64,000 nt of DNA from Aquabacterium sp. A7-Y (GTDB lineage: Bacteria > Pseudomonadota > Gammaproteobacteria > Burkholderiales > Burkholderiaceae_C). Below are positions 19,168 through 28,419 of the stretch, piece after piece. Positions within the stretch are counted from its first letter, which is position 1, and the number at the start of each line of letters is the position of its first letter. The translations under genes were made by a program, and so were the position numbers. Where the stretch lies: positions 97,465-161,464 of the forward strand of contig NZ_JAPFBW010000014.1 of the NCBI RefSeq assembly GCF_026153205.1, written 5' to 3'. The notes beneath the pieces were generated by a model. The model searched no databases, was not told the DNA's origin, and saw only the letters and a program-made list of their open reading frames with translations.

Positions 19168-20039
19168 GCCTGGATCCGCGCCGACTGGCGATGCTCAAGG
19201 AGATGGGCATCGTGACCTGGGAGCCCCGCGATGCCGGGTCGACCGACGAGGCCGCCGAGGGTGTTGCGCTCGCCGAGGCCCTGCCTGAGGCTTTGCGGGC
19301 TGCACCGCCGCCCGCCCGGGCCGCTGGGCCCGAACCGCGCCATGAGAACCGGCCTGCTGCGGCCCGCGAGATGACGCCCCCCCCGGCGCTCGTGCCCCGG
19401 CCTCCCCCGCAGGAAACGCCGATCCGGATGGCGCCGGGCGGCGAGGCCCGACGCCCGGCCGGCGTCGCGACCATGGACTGGTCCGCGCTGCGCGAGGCGG
19501 TGGCCGGCTGCACCGCCTGCAAGCTCTGCTCCGGCCGACGCCGCACCGTCTTCGGCGTCGGCAACGAACAGGCCGACTGGATGGTCATCGGCGAGGCGCC
19601 CGGCGAGCAGGAAGATCTCAAGGGCGAACCCTTCGTGGGACAAGCCGGCAAGCTGCTCGACAACATGCTGCGCGCGCTGGGCCTGGGCCGCGAGCCCGAG
19701 ACGGCCGACAAGCAGGTGTTCATCGCCAATGTGCTGAAGTGCCGGCCGCCGCACAACCGCAACCCCGAGCCCGAGGAGGTGGCGCAGTGCGAACCCTACC
19801 TGCAGCGGCAGGTCGAGCTGGTGCAGCCGAAAATCATCCTCGCGATGGGCCGCTTCGCGGTGCAGTCGCTGCTGCGCACCAGCGAACCCATCGGCCGACT
19901 GCGCGGCCGCGTGCACCGCTACCACGGGGTGCCGGTGGTGGTCACCTACCACCCGGCTTATCTGCTGCGCAACCTGCCGGACAAGGCCAAGGCCTGGGAG
20001 GACCTGTGCCTCGCCGCCGACACCTTCCGGGCCGCCTGA
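19164..20039 (+). CDS. udg: Family 4 uracil-DNA glycosylase (4Fe-4S)
   Basis: Removes uracil from DNA to start base-excision repair. The 291-residue protein has a 110-residue low-complexity Pro/Ala-rich N-terminal part, then the catalytic domain with the Fe-S cysteine pair CTACKLC (about 115-121), motif GEAPGEQED, the NVLKCRPPHNRNPEPEE segment holding a third Cys and a fourth downstream, and motif HPAYLLRN. This matches type 4 UDG. A N-terminal tail is common in proteobacterial members (formerly related to a phage polymerase-like annotation). Start overlaps the rimI stop. Confidence 0.92.
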   Translation: MSLDPRRLAMLKEMGIVTWEPRDAGSTDEAAEGVALAEALPEALRAAPPPARAAGPEPRHENRPAAAREMTPPPALVPRPPPQETPIRMAPGGEARRPAGVATMDWSALREAVAGCTACKLCSGRRRTVFGVGNEQADWMVIGEAPGEQEDLKGEPFVGQAGKLLDNMLRALGLGREPETADKQVFIANVLKCRPPHNRNPEPEEVAQCEPYLQRQVELVQPKIILAMGRFAVQSLLRTSEPIGRLRGRVHRYHGVPVVVTYHPAYLLRNLPDKAKAWEDLCLAADTFRAA

Positions 20040-20046
20040 GACGCCC

Positions 20047-20997
20047 ATGACGGCCGGGCCCGGCGCCGCCGCCGCGCTGGCCGATCTGGCCTGGCTGCTG
20101 CTCTCCCCGCCCTTGCTGGCCGACGGCTGCTTCAGCGCCCCGGTCCAGGCCTTCGATGCCGACGAACGTGCGGCCATCACCACCTGGCTGGACGGCTTGC
20201 GAACCGAGCCGGCGCCCTTGCTCGACTTCCTGCAGCACGCCGGCGCAGTGGCGCCGCCGCGCCTGCCGCTGGGCCGCCATGCCGAGCGACTGCTGGAATT
20301 TTTCCTGCGCCACGGACCGACCCACCGGCTGGTGGTCGCCAACCTGCCGCTGCGGCATGCGCCGGGCGCCCTGCCGGGCATCGACCACACCACCCGCGGC
20401 GAGATCGACTTCCTGCTGGAGGATGCCAGGGGGCGGCCGCTGCACTGGGAGCTGGCGGTCAAGTTTTTCCTCTGCACCGCCGAGGGCGAAACGGCCCGGG
20501 CGGACGATTTCGTCGGCCCCGACCGCGCCGAGACCCTGCCCGGCAAGCTGGACAAACTGTTCGGCCGCCAGCTGAAACACCGGCCGCCCGTCCCCTGGGA
20601 CCAGCGCGGCTGGCAGCCGGCCGCCTACACGCGCGGCTGGATGTTTTATCGCCACGACCGCCCGCCGCCTTGCTGCCCGCTGCTCTCGCACGCGCACCTG
20701 CGTGGCGGCTGGCTGGAGTGGCAGGAGCTCGACCGGCTGCCCGCCGGCCACTATGAACGGGTGCCGCGCTCGCGCTGGATGGCCGCAGCCCGGCTGGACG
20801 CCGACGACCCCGCGCCGCTACCGCGCCAGGCGCTCGCCGCCCACCTGGAAGGACTGTGGGCGGCGCCGCCACCCCCCGGGGCGCGGCGCTGGCCCACGGC
20901 TCAGCTGCTGGCACGGCTGGAGCCGGACCCGCAGGGCTGGCACGAGACCGGGCGGTGGTTTGTCGTGCCGCAGGGCTGGTCCGACCCGCCTCAGTGA
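20047..20997 (+). CDS. DUF1853-family protein
   Basis: A 316-residue conserved proteobacterial protein with no established function. The central region contains GEIDFLL followed by a strand with WELAVKF, giving Asp121, Glu135 and Lys139. This acidic-acidic-lysine order on neighbouring strands resembles the PD-(D/E)XK nuclease core, although the spacing ELAVK is not the standard ExK. It lies seven bases after the uracil-DNA glycosylase, in the same operon, which would suit a nucleic-acid role. The last seven bases overlap the convergent corA gene. Family assignment is good, nuclease activity is speculation. Confidence 0.75.
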   Translation: MTAGPGAAAALADLAWLLLSPPLLADGCFSAPVQAFDADERAAITTWLDGLRTEPAPLLDFLQHAGAVAPPRLPLGRHAERLLEFFLRHGPTHRLVVANLPLRHAPGALPGIDHTTRGEIDFLLEDARGRPLHWELAVKFFLCTAEGETARADDFVGPDRAETLPGKLDKLFGRQLKHRPPVPWDQRGWQPAAYTRGWMFYRHDRPPPCCPLLSHAHLRGGWLEWQELDRLPAGHYERVPRSRWMAAARLDADDPAPLPRQALAAHLEGLWAAPPPPGARRWPTAQLLARLEPDPQGWHETGRWFVVPQGWSDPPQ

Positions 20998-22103
20998 TGC
21001 GTGCCGAGGTAACGCTTGCGCCAGAAGAACAGGCCCAGGCCGATGCCCACCAGCACCATCATCACGAAGGCCCCCCAGAAGCCCGAGCTGCTGTGGATCA
21101 GCGGCAGGAAGTCGAAGTTCATGCCGAAAAAGCCGGTGATCAGGTTCAGCGGCAGGAAGATCGCGGTCAGCACCGTGAGCGTGCGCATGATGTCGTTGGC
21201 ACGGTTGCTCTGGGCCGAGAAGTGGATCTGCACCGCGCCTTCGGCCGAGGACTCCAGCCGCCTCACGTGGCCCAGCACGCGTTCGATATGCTCGACCACG
21301 TCACGCGAGCGCACCCTCAGCAGCTCGCGTTCACGGCGGCCCTGCGAGTCGATTGCCGCGGGGCGCTCCTCGAAGGTGTCTATCCATTCGAGCGCGGCGC
21401 TGCGCTGGTCCTCGCAGATGTCCTCCAGCTGGTGCAGCGCGTTGCGCCAGTCCAGCAGCACCTGCCAGCTGCGGAAGCGCCCGCGCGGATCGAGCAGCGC
21501 GCCCTGCAGGTTGCCCAGCTGGCGGGTCAGCAGCCGGCGCAACTCCAGGTAGCCGTCCACCATCTGGTTGACCATGCGCAGCATCTGGTCGTCGGGGCTG
21601 GTCGGCAGGCGCGAGGACGCCGTGCGTGCGTCGCCGCCCGGCTCTCCGGCGGCCTGGCCCATCTGGGCCAGCCGCAGGATCGAGGACTCCAGGATCTGGC
21701 AGGGCCCCGGGTGCACGGTCAGCAGCACGCGGTCGAACACCGCGAAGCCCACCGCGCTGGTATCGATGGCCTGCAGGGCGCGCTGCGCACCCGCCAGCCG
21801 ACCGTCTTGATCGTCCTCCACCAGCGCGGTCGAGATCGAGCCGGCGGCAAGCCGCCGGAACACCAGCAGGTCGTACCAGGAGGTGTAGTCGAAGTGGGAA
21901 GGCAGCTGCCGGTTCAGCAGGTCCGAGACGTGCAGATCGACCAAGGCGCCGCCGGCGCACTGATGCAGGAAGGACTGCAGCGTGGCGAGCTTCGCCTCGA
22001 AGTCGTCGCGCGAGATGGCGAGCCAGAGATAGCCCTGCTCGGGCACGCGTTCGGGCATCCCGGCCAGCTCCTCGAACCGGGCTCCAATATGGAAAACACG
22101 CAT
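20991..22103 (-). CDS. corA: CorA-family divalent cation transporter
   Basis: CorA forms a pentameric inner-membrane channel for Mg2+ or related metals. The 370-residue product has a long cytoplasmic helical domain (1-300, with a coiled stretch near 230-290), then two C-terminal transmembrane helices; the first ends in the diagnostic FFGMNFDF (GMN motif) and the loop leads to a second helix ending WRKRYLG. The subgroup with an Arg/Lys-rich tail may be Zn-transporting (ZntB-like); the sequence does not decide. It lies 16 bases after hemB on the same strand. Confidence 0.88.
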   Translation of the reverse strand: MRVFHIGARFEELAGMPERVPEQGYLWLAISRDDFEAKLATLQSFLHQCAGGALVDLHVSDLLNRQLPSHFDYTSWYDLLVFRRLAAGSISTALVEDDQDGRLAGAQRALQAIDTSAVGFAVFDRVLLTVHPGPCQILESSILRLAQMGQAAGEPGGDARTASSRLPTSPDDQMLRMVNQMVDGYLELRRLLTRQLGNLQGALLDPRGRFRSWQVLLDWRNALHQLEDICEDQRSAALEWIDTFEERPAAIDSQGRRERELLRVRSRDVVEHIERVLGHVRRLESSAEGAVQIHFSAQSNRANDIMRTLTVLTAIFLPLNLITGFFGMNFDFLPLIHSSSGFWGAFVMMVLVGIGLGLFFWRKRYLGTHH

Positions 22104-22119
22104 CGTCGGTCGGTTTTTT

Positions 22120-23224
<1,105 letters not shown>

Positions 23225-23230
23225 TACATG

Positions 23231-23346
23231 TGAATGATACGTCGCAAGACGTTCATTCCCTGCTTTTCCTCCCTGAGCAGGTGCCTTACCGTGATGACAG
23301 CGTTAAGGCTTTGCAGCCCCAGTCTCAGGACTGGGGCTTTTTCTTT
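23231..23346 (+). ncRNA. Structured RNA (small RNA or hemJ attenuator leader), four stem-loops
   Basis: Four consecutive stem-loops with little sequence between them. Stem 1: 23232-23243 with 23248-23258, capped by a GCAA tetraloop and one bulged T. Stem 2: CCTGC/GCAGG (23259-23263 with 23277-23281) whose loop holds TTTTCCTCCC, complementary to Shine-Dalgarno sequences. Stem 3: GCCTTA/TAAGGC (23283-23288 with 23304-23309). Stem 4: nine-base GCCCCAGTC/GACTGGGGC (23316-23324 with 23329-23337) with a TCAG loop, then TTTTTCTTT, a very strong intrinsic terminator. No gene lies upstream on this strand, so the terminator must end this short transcript. It may be a CCUCC-loop sRNA or a leader that attenuates hemJ 58 bases downstream. 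The region is also open in frame with hemJ, which I regard as chance. Confidence 0.6.
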
Positions 23347-23403
23347 GGGGCCTGCTTCGCGGCCTTCGGGGCTGGCTTTCGCGGCGCTGGCTATCATCGC
23401 CCG

Positions 23404-23832
23404 ATGCTCTGGATCAAAGCCCTGCACATTGTCTTCGTGGCCAGCTGGTTCGCCGGCTTGTTTTACCTGCCACGCATCTTCGTCAACCTCGCGATGGTGC
23501 CGCAGGACAGCCATGCCGAGCGCGAACGCCTGCTGCTGATGGCGCACAAGCTCTACCGCTTCATGAGCCTGCTGATGGTACCGGCTCTGGGCTTCGGCCT
23601 GTGGCTGTGGCTGGGTTACGGCATCGGCAAGGGCAGCGGCAACGGCTGGCTGCATGCCAAGCTCGCATTGGTCGTCGCGCTGATCGGCTACCACCATTAC
23701 TGTCGCCGCCTGCTGCGCGAGTTCGAGCAGCTGGGCAACCGCCGCAGCCACACCTGGTACCGGTGGTTCAACGAGGCGCCGGTGCTGGGCCTGCTGCTGG
23801 TGGTGGTGCTGGTGGTCGTCAAACCCTTCTGA
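23404..23832 (+). CDS. hemJ: HemJ-type protoporphyrinogen IX oxidase (CopD-like membrane protein)
   Basis: HemJ is a small inner-membrane heme-binding protein that oxidises protoporphyrinogen IX, the penultimate step of heme synthesis. The 142-residue product has four hydrophobic helices and family features: an early KALHIVFVASWFAGLFYLPRI split around His8, a central YR(F)MS, and WLHAKLALV with a conserved Lys. Proximity to hemB supports the assignment. TATCAT at 23392-23397 lies six bases before the ATG and there is no SD, so the gene may be transcribed as a leaderless mRNA in addition to any read-through of the structured RNA upstream. Confidence 0.87.
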   Translation: MLWIKALHIVFVASWFAGLFYLPRIFVNLAMVPQDSHAERERLLLMAHKLYRFMSLLMVPALGFGLWLWLGYGIGKGSGNGWLHAKLALVVALIGYHHYCRRLLREFEQLGNRRSHTWYRWFNEAPVLGLLLVVVLVVVKPF

Positions 23833-23840
23833 GCCGCCGC

Positions 23841-24962
23841 ATGGCGCGCCACCGCAGCTCCCTGGTGCCGCTGGCGATCGCCTATGCGGCGCTGATCGCC
23901 TACGCCAGCCTCTATCCCTTCGCCGGCTGGCGCCTGCCGGGCGTCAGCCCCTGGGCCTTCGTGACCTTGCCGTGGCCGCACTGGTGGACCACCTTCGACC
24001 TGGTGTCCAACCTGCTCGGCTACATGCCGCTGGGCGGCCTGTTGTGCGGTGCGCTGCTGCGCAGCGGCGCGGGCCGCCTGCTCGCGCTGGTCGCCGCGGT
24101 ACTGCTCGGTGGACTGCTGTCCGGCACGCTCGAGGTGCTGCAGAACTACCTGCCCTCGCGCGTGCCCTCCAACGTCGACTGGGGTCTCAACACCCTCGGC
24201 ACCTTCGCCGGTGCGCTGCTCGCGCTGGCGGTGGCCATGATGGGATGGATGGGCCGCTGGCAGACCCTGCGTGACCGCTGGTTCATCCCGCAGAGCGCCG
24301 GAGGGCTGGCGCTGCTGCTGCTGTGGCCCGTGGCGCTGCTGTTTCCGGCGCCGGTGCCACTGGGGCTGGGCCACGTCGCGCAGCGGCTGCACGAGCTGCT
24401 CCAGACCTCGCTGGCCGACACGCCGCTGGAACAGTGGGCCGCCGGCCTGCCGCCGCCCGGCGGCGAGCCGCTCGGCCCGGGCACCGAGCTGATCACCATC
24501 GCGCTGGGGCTGATCGCGCCCTGCCTGCTCGCCTACACGATCTCGCCGCCGACCTGGCGGCGCGGCCTGCTGGTGAGCGGCGCGGTGGTGCTCGGGCTGG
24601 CGGCCACCACCTTGTCCACGACACTCAGCTTCGGCCCTTCGCACGCGCTCGCCTGGGTCACGCAGTCGGCGCCGCTGGGCTGGGTGGTCGGGTCCGGGGT
24701 GGCGCTGGTGCTGGTCTTCCTCCCGCCGCGCATGGCGGCAGCGCTCGGCGTGCTGCTCGTCGTCGGACTGATGGCGCTGGTCAATGCCTCGCCGGCCGAT
24801 CCCTATTTCGCGTCCAGCCTGCAGGGCTGGGAGCAGGGCCGCTTCATCCGCTTCCACGGGCTGGCGCAATGGGTGGGCTGGCTCTGGCCCTACATGGCCC
24901 TGGCCTACTTCCTCGCCCGGCTGACCACCCGCAGCCCGCGGCCGCGACGAGCCTCCAGGTGA
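23841..24962 (+). CDS. VanZ-family multi-helix membrane protein
   Basis: A 373-residue inner-membrane protein with about nine hydrophobic segments. The N-terminal 130 residues have the VanZ-like pattern: YASLYPFAGWR, then DLVSNLLGYMPLG (conserved Asn-x-x-Gly/Pro), and SGTLEVLQNYLPSRVPSNVDWGLNTLG interrupted at helices, which is the common VanZ core with its Glu and Asn residues. The C-terminal half adds further helices without motifs. VanZ proteins confer low teicoplanin resistance in Gram-positives, but in proteobacteria the role is unknown. It starts eight bases after hemJ, hence co-transcribed. Confidence 0.75.
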   Translation: MARHRSSLVPLAIAYAALIAYASLYPFAGWRLPGVSPWAFVTLPWPHWWTTFDLVSNLLGYMPLGGLLCGALLRSGAGRLLALVAAVLLGGLLSGTLEVLQNYLPSRVPSNVDWGLNTLGTFAGALLALAVAMMGWMGRWQTLRDRWFIPQSAGGLALLLLWPVALLFPAPVPLGLGHVAQRLHELLQTSLADTPLEQWAAGLPPPGGEPLGPGTELITIALGLIAPCLLAYTISPPTWRRGLLVSGAVVLGLAATTLSTTLSFGPSHALAWVTQSAPLGWVVGSGVALVLVFLPPRMAAALGVLLVVGLMALVNASPADPYFASSLQGWEQGRFIRFHGLAQWVGWLWPYMALAYFLARLTTRSPRPRRASR

Positions 24963-25067
24963 TGTCTCCGCCGCGCTGCGGCCGTCGATGCACAAGCCGC
25001 TTCCTGCCTTGTGGTGAGGCATCGGAAGCAGCAGCCCGCGGGCGCGCAAACCCCTAAAATCGCGCGG

Positions 25068-25394
25068 ATGAGCTATTACGAGCGGCACATCTTCTTCTGC
25101 CTCAATCAGCGCGACAACGGCGCGGACTGCTGTGCAGCCCATCACGCGCAGCAAGGCTTCGAGCACTGCAAGGCGCGCGTGAAGGCCGAAGGCCTGGCCG
25201 GCCCCGGCCAGGTGCGCGTGAACAAGGCGGGGTGCCTGGACCGCTGCGCAGCCGGCCCGGTCGCGGTGGTCTACCCCGAGGCCGTCTGGTACACCTATGT
25301 GGACCAGCAGGACATCGACGAAATCGTCGAGTCGCACCTGAAAAACGGCCAGGTGGTGGATCGCCTGCTGGTCCCGCCGGGTGTCGGCCGCTGA
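25068..25394 (+). CDS. Thioredoxin-like (2Fe-2S) ferredoxin
   Basis: A 108-residue protein of the thioredoxin-fold 2Fe-2S ferredoxin type, widespread in proteobacteria. Cysteines for the cluster are seen in HIFFCLNQ (Cys10), in DCC near 20-21 and in AGCLDRCAAGP near 68-72; the spacing of the last pair (CxxxC) is diagnostic. Electron partner is unknown. TAAAAT at 25055-25060 lies seven bases before the ATG and no SD is present, which suggests a leaderless transcript. The next gene, a hydrolase, starts four bases after its stop. Confidence 0.85.
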   Translation: MSYYERHIFFCLNQRDNGADCCAAHHAQQGFEHCKARVKAEGLAGPGQVRVNKAGCLDRCAAGPVAVVYPEAVWYTYVDQQDIDEIVESHLKNGQVVDRLLVPPGVGR

Positions 25395-25397
25395 GTC

Positions 25398-26006
25398 ATG
25401 AATTCGCAAACCGCCAAAGAGACGATCAGCGGCCCGGCCGGCTCGATCGAGTGCGCGCTCGACCAGCCGGTCGGAACGCCCGTCGGCCTGGCCGTGATCG
25501 CGCACCCGCATCCGCTGCACGGCGGCACGATGGACAACAAGGTCGTGCAGACGCTGGCCCGTGCTTTCGTGCAGGCCGGCTGGCGCAGCGTGCGTTTCAA
25601 CTTCCGCGGCATCGGCGCATCCGAAGGCCGTTGGGACGAAGGCCGCGGCGAGATCGACGACATGGCGGCCGTCATTGCCCACTACCACCGCGGGGGGGAA
25701 GCCTTGGCCCTGGCCGGCTTCTCTTTCGGGGCCTACGTCACCTCGCACGCCGCCGCCCGCCTGGGGCCGGAGCAGGTCCGGCACCTGGTGCTGGTCGGGC
25801 CGGCCACCGGAAATTTCACCGTGGCGCCCGTGCCTGCACACACCCTGGTGATCCACGGCGAACAGGACGACGTGGTGCCGCTGGCGGCGACCTTCGACTG
25901 GGCCAGGCCGCAGAACCTGCCAGTGGTCGTGGTGCCGGGTGTCGGCCATTTTTTTCACGGCCAGTTGCCGCTGCTGAAGCACCTGGTGCTGCGCGGACTG
26001 GCCTGA
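25398..26006 (+). CDS. Small alpha/beta hydrolase (COG2945 type)
   Basis: A 202-residue hydrolase of the compact type with no lid domain. The oxyanion and early loop IAHPHPLHGGTMDNKVV is typical of the group, the nucleophile elbow is GFSFGA with Ser109, the acid is in HGEQDDVVP, and the His is in GVGHFFHG. The substrate is unknown; relatives are listed as esterases or dienelactone-hydrolase-like proteins. It sits between the ferredoxin and the D-Ala-D-Ala carboxypeptidase, four bases after the former. Confidence 0.85.
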   Translation: MNSQTAKETISGPAGSIECALDQPVGTPVGLAVIAHPHPLHGGTMDNKVVQTLARAFVQAGWRSVRFNFRGIGASEGRWDEGRGEIDDMAAVIAHYHRGGEALALAGFSFGAYVTSHAAARLGPEQVRHLVLVGPATGNFTVAPVPAHTLVIHGEQDDVVPLAATFDWARPQNLPVVVVPGVGHFFHGQLPLLKHLVLRGLA

Positions 26007-26043
26007 GCTCGCTCTCCGAGCCTTACCTTACGAACTGGACTGC

Positions 26044-27201
26044 ATGAAAAGAATTCTTGCTGTATGCCTGGCTCTCACCGTGAGCCTGTCCACCACCCTG
26101 CCGGTACACGCCCAGGTGCTGCAGCCACCCGAGGTGGCGGCCAAGTCCTACCTGCTGCTGGACATGACCAGCCAGCAGGTGCTGGCGGCCCGCGACGCCG
26201 ACGCGCCGGCCGACCCGGCCTCGCTGACCAAGCTGATGACCGCCTACGTGGTGTTCGGCGCGATCCGCGACAAGAAACTGACCCGGGAGCAACTGCTCCC
26301 GGTCTCGGTGCGCGCCTGGGACGAGCGCAAGGGTGGCGCCTCGGTGATGTTCATCGAGCCGCGCATGCAGGTCTCGGTGGACGACCTGCTCAAGGGCATG
26401 ATCGTGCAGTCCGGCAACGACGCCTCCGTGGCCCTGGCCGAAGGCGTGGCCGGCAGCGTCGAGAACTTCGTTGCACTGATGAACCGCGAGGCCCAGCGCC
26501 TGGGCCTGAAGAAGACCAGCTTCAAGAACGTCACCGGCATCACCGAGCCGGGCCACGTGACGACCGCGCGTGACCTGGCCATCGTCGCCTCGCACATCAT
26601 CACCGACTTTCCCGACTTCTACCCGCTGTATTCGATCCGCGAGTTCAAGTTCAACAACATCACCCAACCCAACCGCAACCTGCTGCTGCGCCGCGACCCC
26701 AGCGTCGACGGCATGAAAACCGGCCACACGGCGGCCGCGGGCTATTGCCTGGTCGCCTCGGCGCAGCGCGAGCTGCCCAACGGCAAACGCCGACTGCTCA
26801 GCGTGGTGCTCAACACCACCTCGATGGAGGCGCGCGCCAACGAAAGCCAGAAGCTCCTGAACTGGGGCTATCAGGCCTTCGACACGCTCAAGGTGTTCGA
26901 CGCCGGCCAGGCCATCGCAACACCCCAGGTGTGGAAGGGCGAGGTGCCCCAGGTCAAGCTCGGCAGCGCGCGGCCGATCTACGTGACCGTCGCCAAGGGC
27001 GACGCCGACAAGATCAAAACGCAGATCGAGCGTGTCGATCCGCTGGTGGCCCCTCTGACGAAAGGACAGGCGGTCGGCAAGCTCAAGGTCAGTTCCGGCG
27101 GCAGCGTGATTGCCGAAGCCCCGCTGGTGGTGCTCGAGCCGGTGGCGCAGAGCGGATTTTTCGGCCGCGCCTGGGATGCCATTCGGCTCTGGATCAAGTA
27201 A
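26044..27201 (+). CDS. dacC: D-alanyl-D-alanine carboxypeptidase (PBP5/6, family S11)
   Basis: Removes the terminal D-Ala from peptidoglycan pentapeptides in the periplasm. The 385-residue protein has a signal peptide ending at VHAQ (about residue 22), then the catalytic motifs S60-L-T-K63, S123-G-N125 and K225-T-G227, a C-terminal beta domain (about 280-365) and an amphipathic tail FGRAWDAIRLWIK that anchors such proteins to the inner membrane. D-amino-acid transaminase follows 42 bases downstream, linking D-alanine supply with peptidoglycan trimming. The dacA/dacC name is interchangeable here. Confidence 0.94.
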   Translation: MKRILAVCLALTVSLSTTLPVHAQVLQPPEVAAKSYLLLDMTSQQVLAARDADAPADPASLTKLMTAYVVFGAIRDKKLTREQLLPVSVRAWDERKGGASVMFIEPRMQVSVDDLLKGMIVQSGNDASVALAEGVAGSVENFVALMNREAQRLGLKKTSFKNVTGITEPGHVTTARDLAIVASHIITDFPDFYPLYSIREFKFNNITQPNRNLLLRRDPSVDGMKTGHTAAAGYCLVASAQRELPNGKRRLLSVVLNTTSMEARANESQKLLNWGYQAFDTLKVFDAGQAIATPQVWKGEVPQVKLGSARPIYVTVAKGDADKIKTQIERVDPLVAPLTKGQAVGKLKVSSGGSVIAEAPLVVLEPVAQSGFFGRAWDAIRLWIK

Positions 27202-27243
27202 CCTGCGCGCTACGGGCGCTTGAGCCCGCGACAGGAGGCGACG

Positions 27244-28131
27244 ATGCAAGCTTTGCCCGACAGCCTGTGCTACCTCAACGGCGAGTACACGCTTCTGCGC
27301 GACGCAAAAATCTCGGCTCTCGACCGGGGATTCATCTTCGGAGACGGCGTCTACGAGGTAGTGCCGGTGTACGGGCGACGCCTGTTCCGCTTCCAGGAGC
27401 ACATCTCGCGGCTGGAGCGCTCGCTCGCCAAGGTGCGCATCCCCAACCCGCACACCGAGGTCGAATGGCTGGAGCGCATGCGCCGCCTGATTGCCGCGTA
27501 TGCCGAGCGCTACGACGTGGCCGATCAGCTGGTCTACCTGCAGGTCACGCGCGGCGTCGCGCTGCGCGACCACGTCATGCCCGAAGGGCTGCAGCCCACC
27601 GTCTTCATGATGGTCAGTCCGCTCAAGCCCGCCAGCGCCGAGCAGCGGCGCCAGGGCGTGGCCTGCATCAGCGCGCGCGACTTCCGCTGGCAGCGCGGCG
27701 ACATCAAGTCCACCTCGCTGCTGGGCAACGTGCTGGCGCGCCAGATGTCGGCCGACCAGGGCGCGGCCGAGACCCTCCTGTTCCGCGACGGCTTCCTGAC
27801 CGAGGCGTCGGCGAGCAATGTCTGGGTCGTGCACGAAGGCGCGGTGCTGGGCCCGCCGAAAAGCGAGCATGTGCTCGAAGGCATACGCTACGGACTGATC
27901 AGCGAACTCTGCGAGGAGCTCAGCATCGGCTTCAATTTGCGGCCCATCTCGGAAAGCGAGGTGAACGCCGCCGACGAGATTTTCCTGTCGTCCGCGACCA
28001 AGGAAGTGCTGCCGGTCACGCGCCTGGACGGCGAACCGGTCGGGCACGGGGCTGGAAAAGGCAAACCCGGCCCCATCTATGCCCGCTTGTACGAGGCCTA
28101 CCAGCGGGCCAAAGCGGAGCAGTCCATATGA
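27244..28131 (+). CDS. dat: D-amino acid aminotransferase (branched-chain aminotransferase fold)
   Basis: PLP class IV transaminase that makes D-glutamate and D-alanine interconvertible. The 295-residue product has YLNGEYTLLRDAKISALDRGFIFGDGVYEVV-type features split over 8-38, the PLP lysine in GDIKSTSLLGNVLA, and LTEASASNVWVV, FLSSATKEVLPVT near the C-terminus. The ATG at 27244 has a full GGAGG six bases upstream; an in-frame GTG/TTG further up is not needed. The stop overlaps the ybeD ATG (ATGA). Related 4-amino-4-deoxychorismate lyases share the fold, but context with a PBP5 gene favours D-alanine metabolism. Confidence 0.87.
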   Translation: MQALPDSLCYLNGEYTLLRDAKISALDRGFIFGDGVYEVVPVYGRRLFRFQEHISRLERSLAKVRIPNPHTEVEWLERMRRLIAAYAERYDVADQLVYLQVTRGVALRDHVMPEGLQPTVFMMVSPLKPASAEQRRQGVACISARDFRWQRGDIKSTSLLGNVLARQMSADQGAAETLLFRDGFLTEASASNVWVVHEGAVLGPPKSEHVLEGIRYGLISELCEELSIGFNLRPISESEVNAADEIFLSSATKEVLPVTRLDGEPVGHGAGKGKPGPIYARLYEAYQRAKAEQSI

Positions 28132-28403
28132 ACCTCACCCCTCCCGAGCCGTCGCTCATCGAATACCCGAGCCAGTTTCCGATCAAGGTCATGGGGGCCA
28201 ACGTCGACGGCTTCGCCCAGGCGATCGCCGAGGTGGCCCTGCGCTTCGATCCGTCCTTCGACGCCGGCAGCATCGAGATGCGCCCGAGCAAGGGCGCGAA
28301 CTACTTGGGCCTGACGATCACCGTCATGGCCACGAGCCGCGAGCAGCTCGACGATCTCTACCGGGCGCTGTCCTCGCACCCGATGGTCAAGGTGGTGCTG
28401 TAG
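28128..28403 (+). CDS. ybeD: YbeD/DUF493 family protein
   Basis: A 91-residue ferredoxin-like-fold protein, SLIEYPSQFPIKVMG near 9-23 being the family opening. YbeD sits beside dacA and lipB in many proteobacteria, exactly as here (dacC-dat-ybeD, then lipB-lipA), and is thought to be an ACT-like regulatory or lipoylation-related protein, but its role is unproved. Translation is coupled to dat through an ATGA overlap. Confidence 0.88.
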   Translation: MNLTPPEPSLIEYPSQFPIKVMGANVDGFAQAIAEVALRFDPSFDAGSIEMRPSKGANYLGLTITVMATSREQLDDLYRALSSHPMVKVVL

Positions 28404-28419
28404 TCCCTCCCCGCCCCGC

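Noticed and set aside
23230..23403. In-frame 58-codon N-terminal extension of hemJ
   Set aside because: It would translate through the terminator stem and has no HemJ similarity; the family begins at the ATG at 23404.
23697..25982. 761-codon minus-strand open frame
   Set aside because: Gln/Arg/His-rich shadow of VanZ, ferredoxin and hydrolase genes, all of which have clear motifs.
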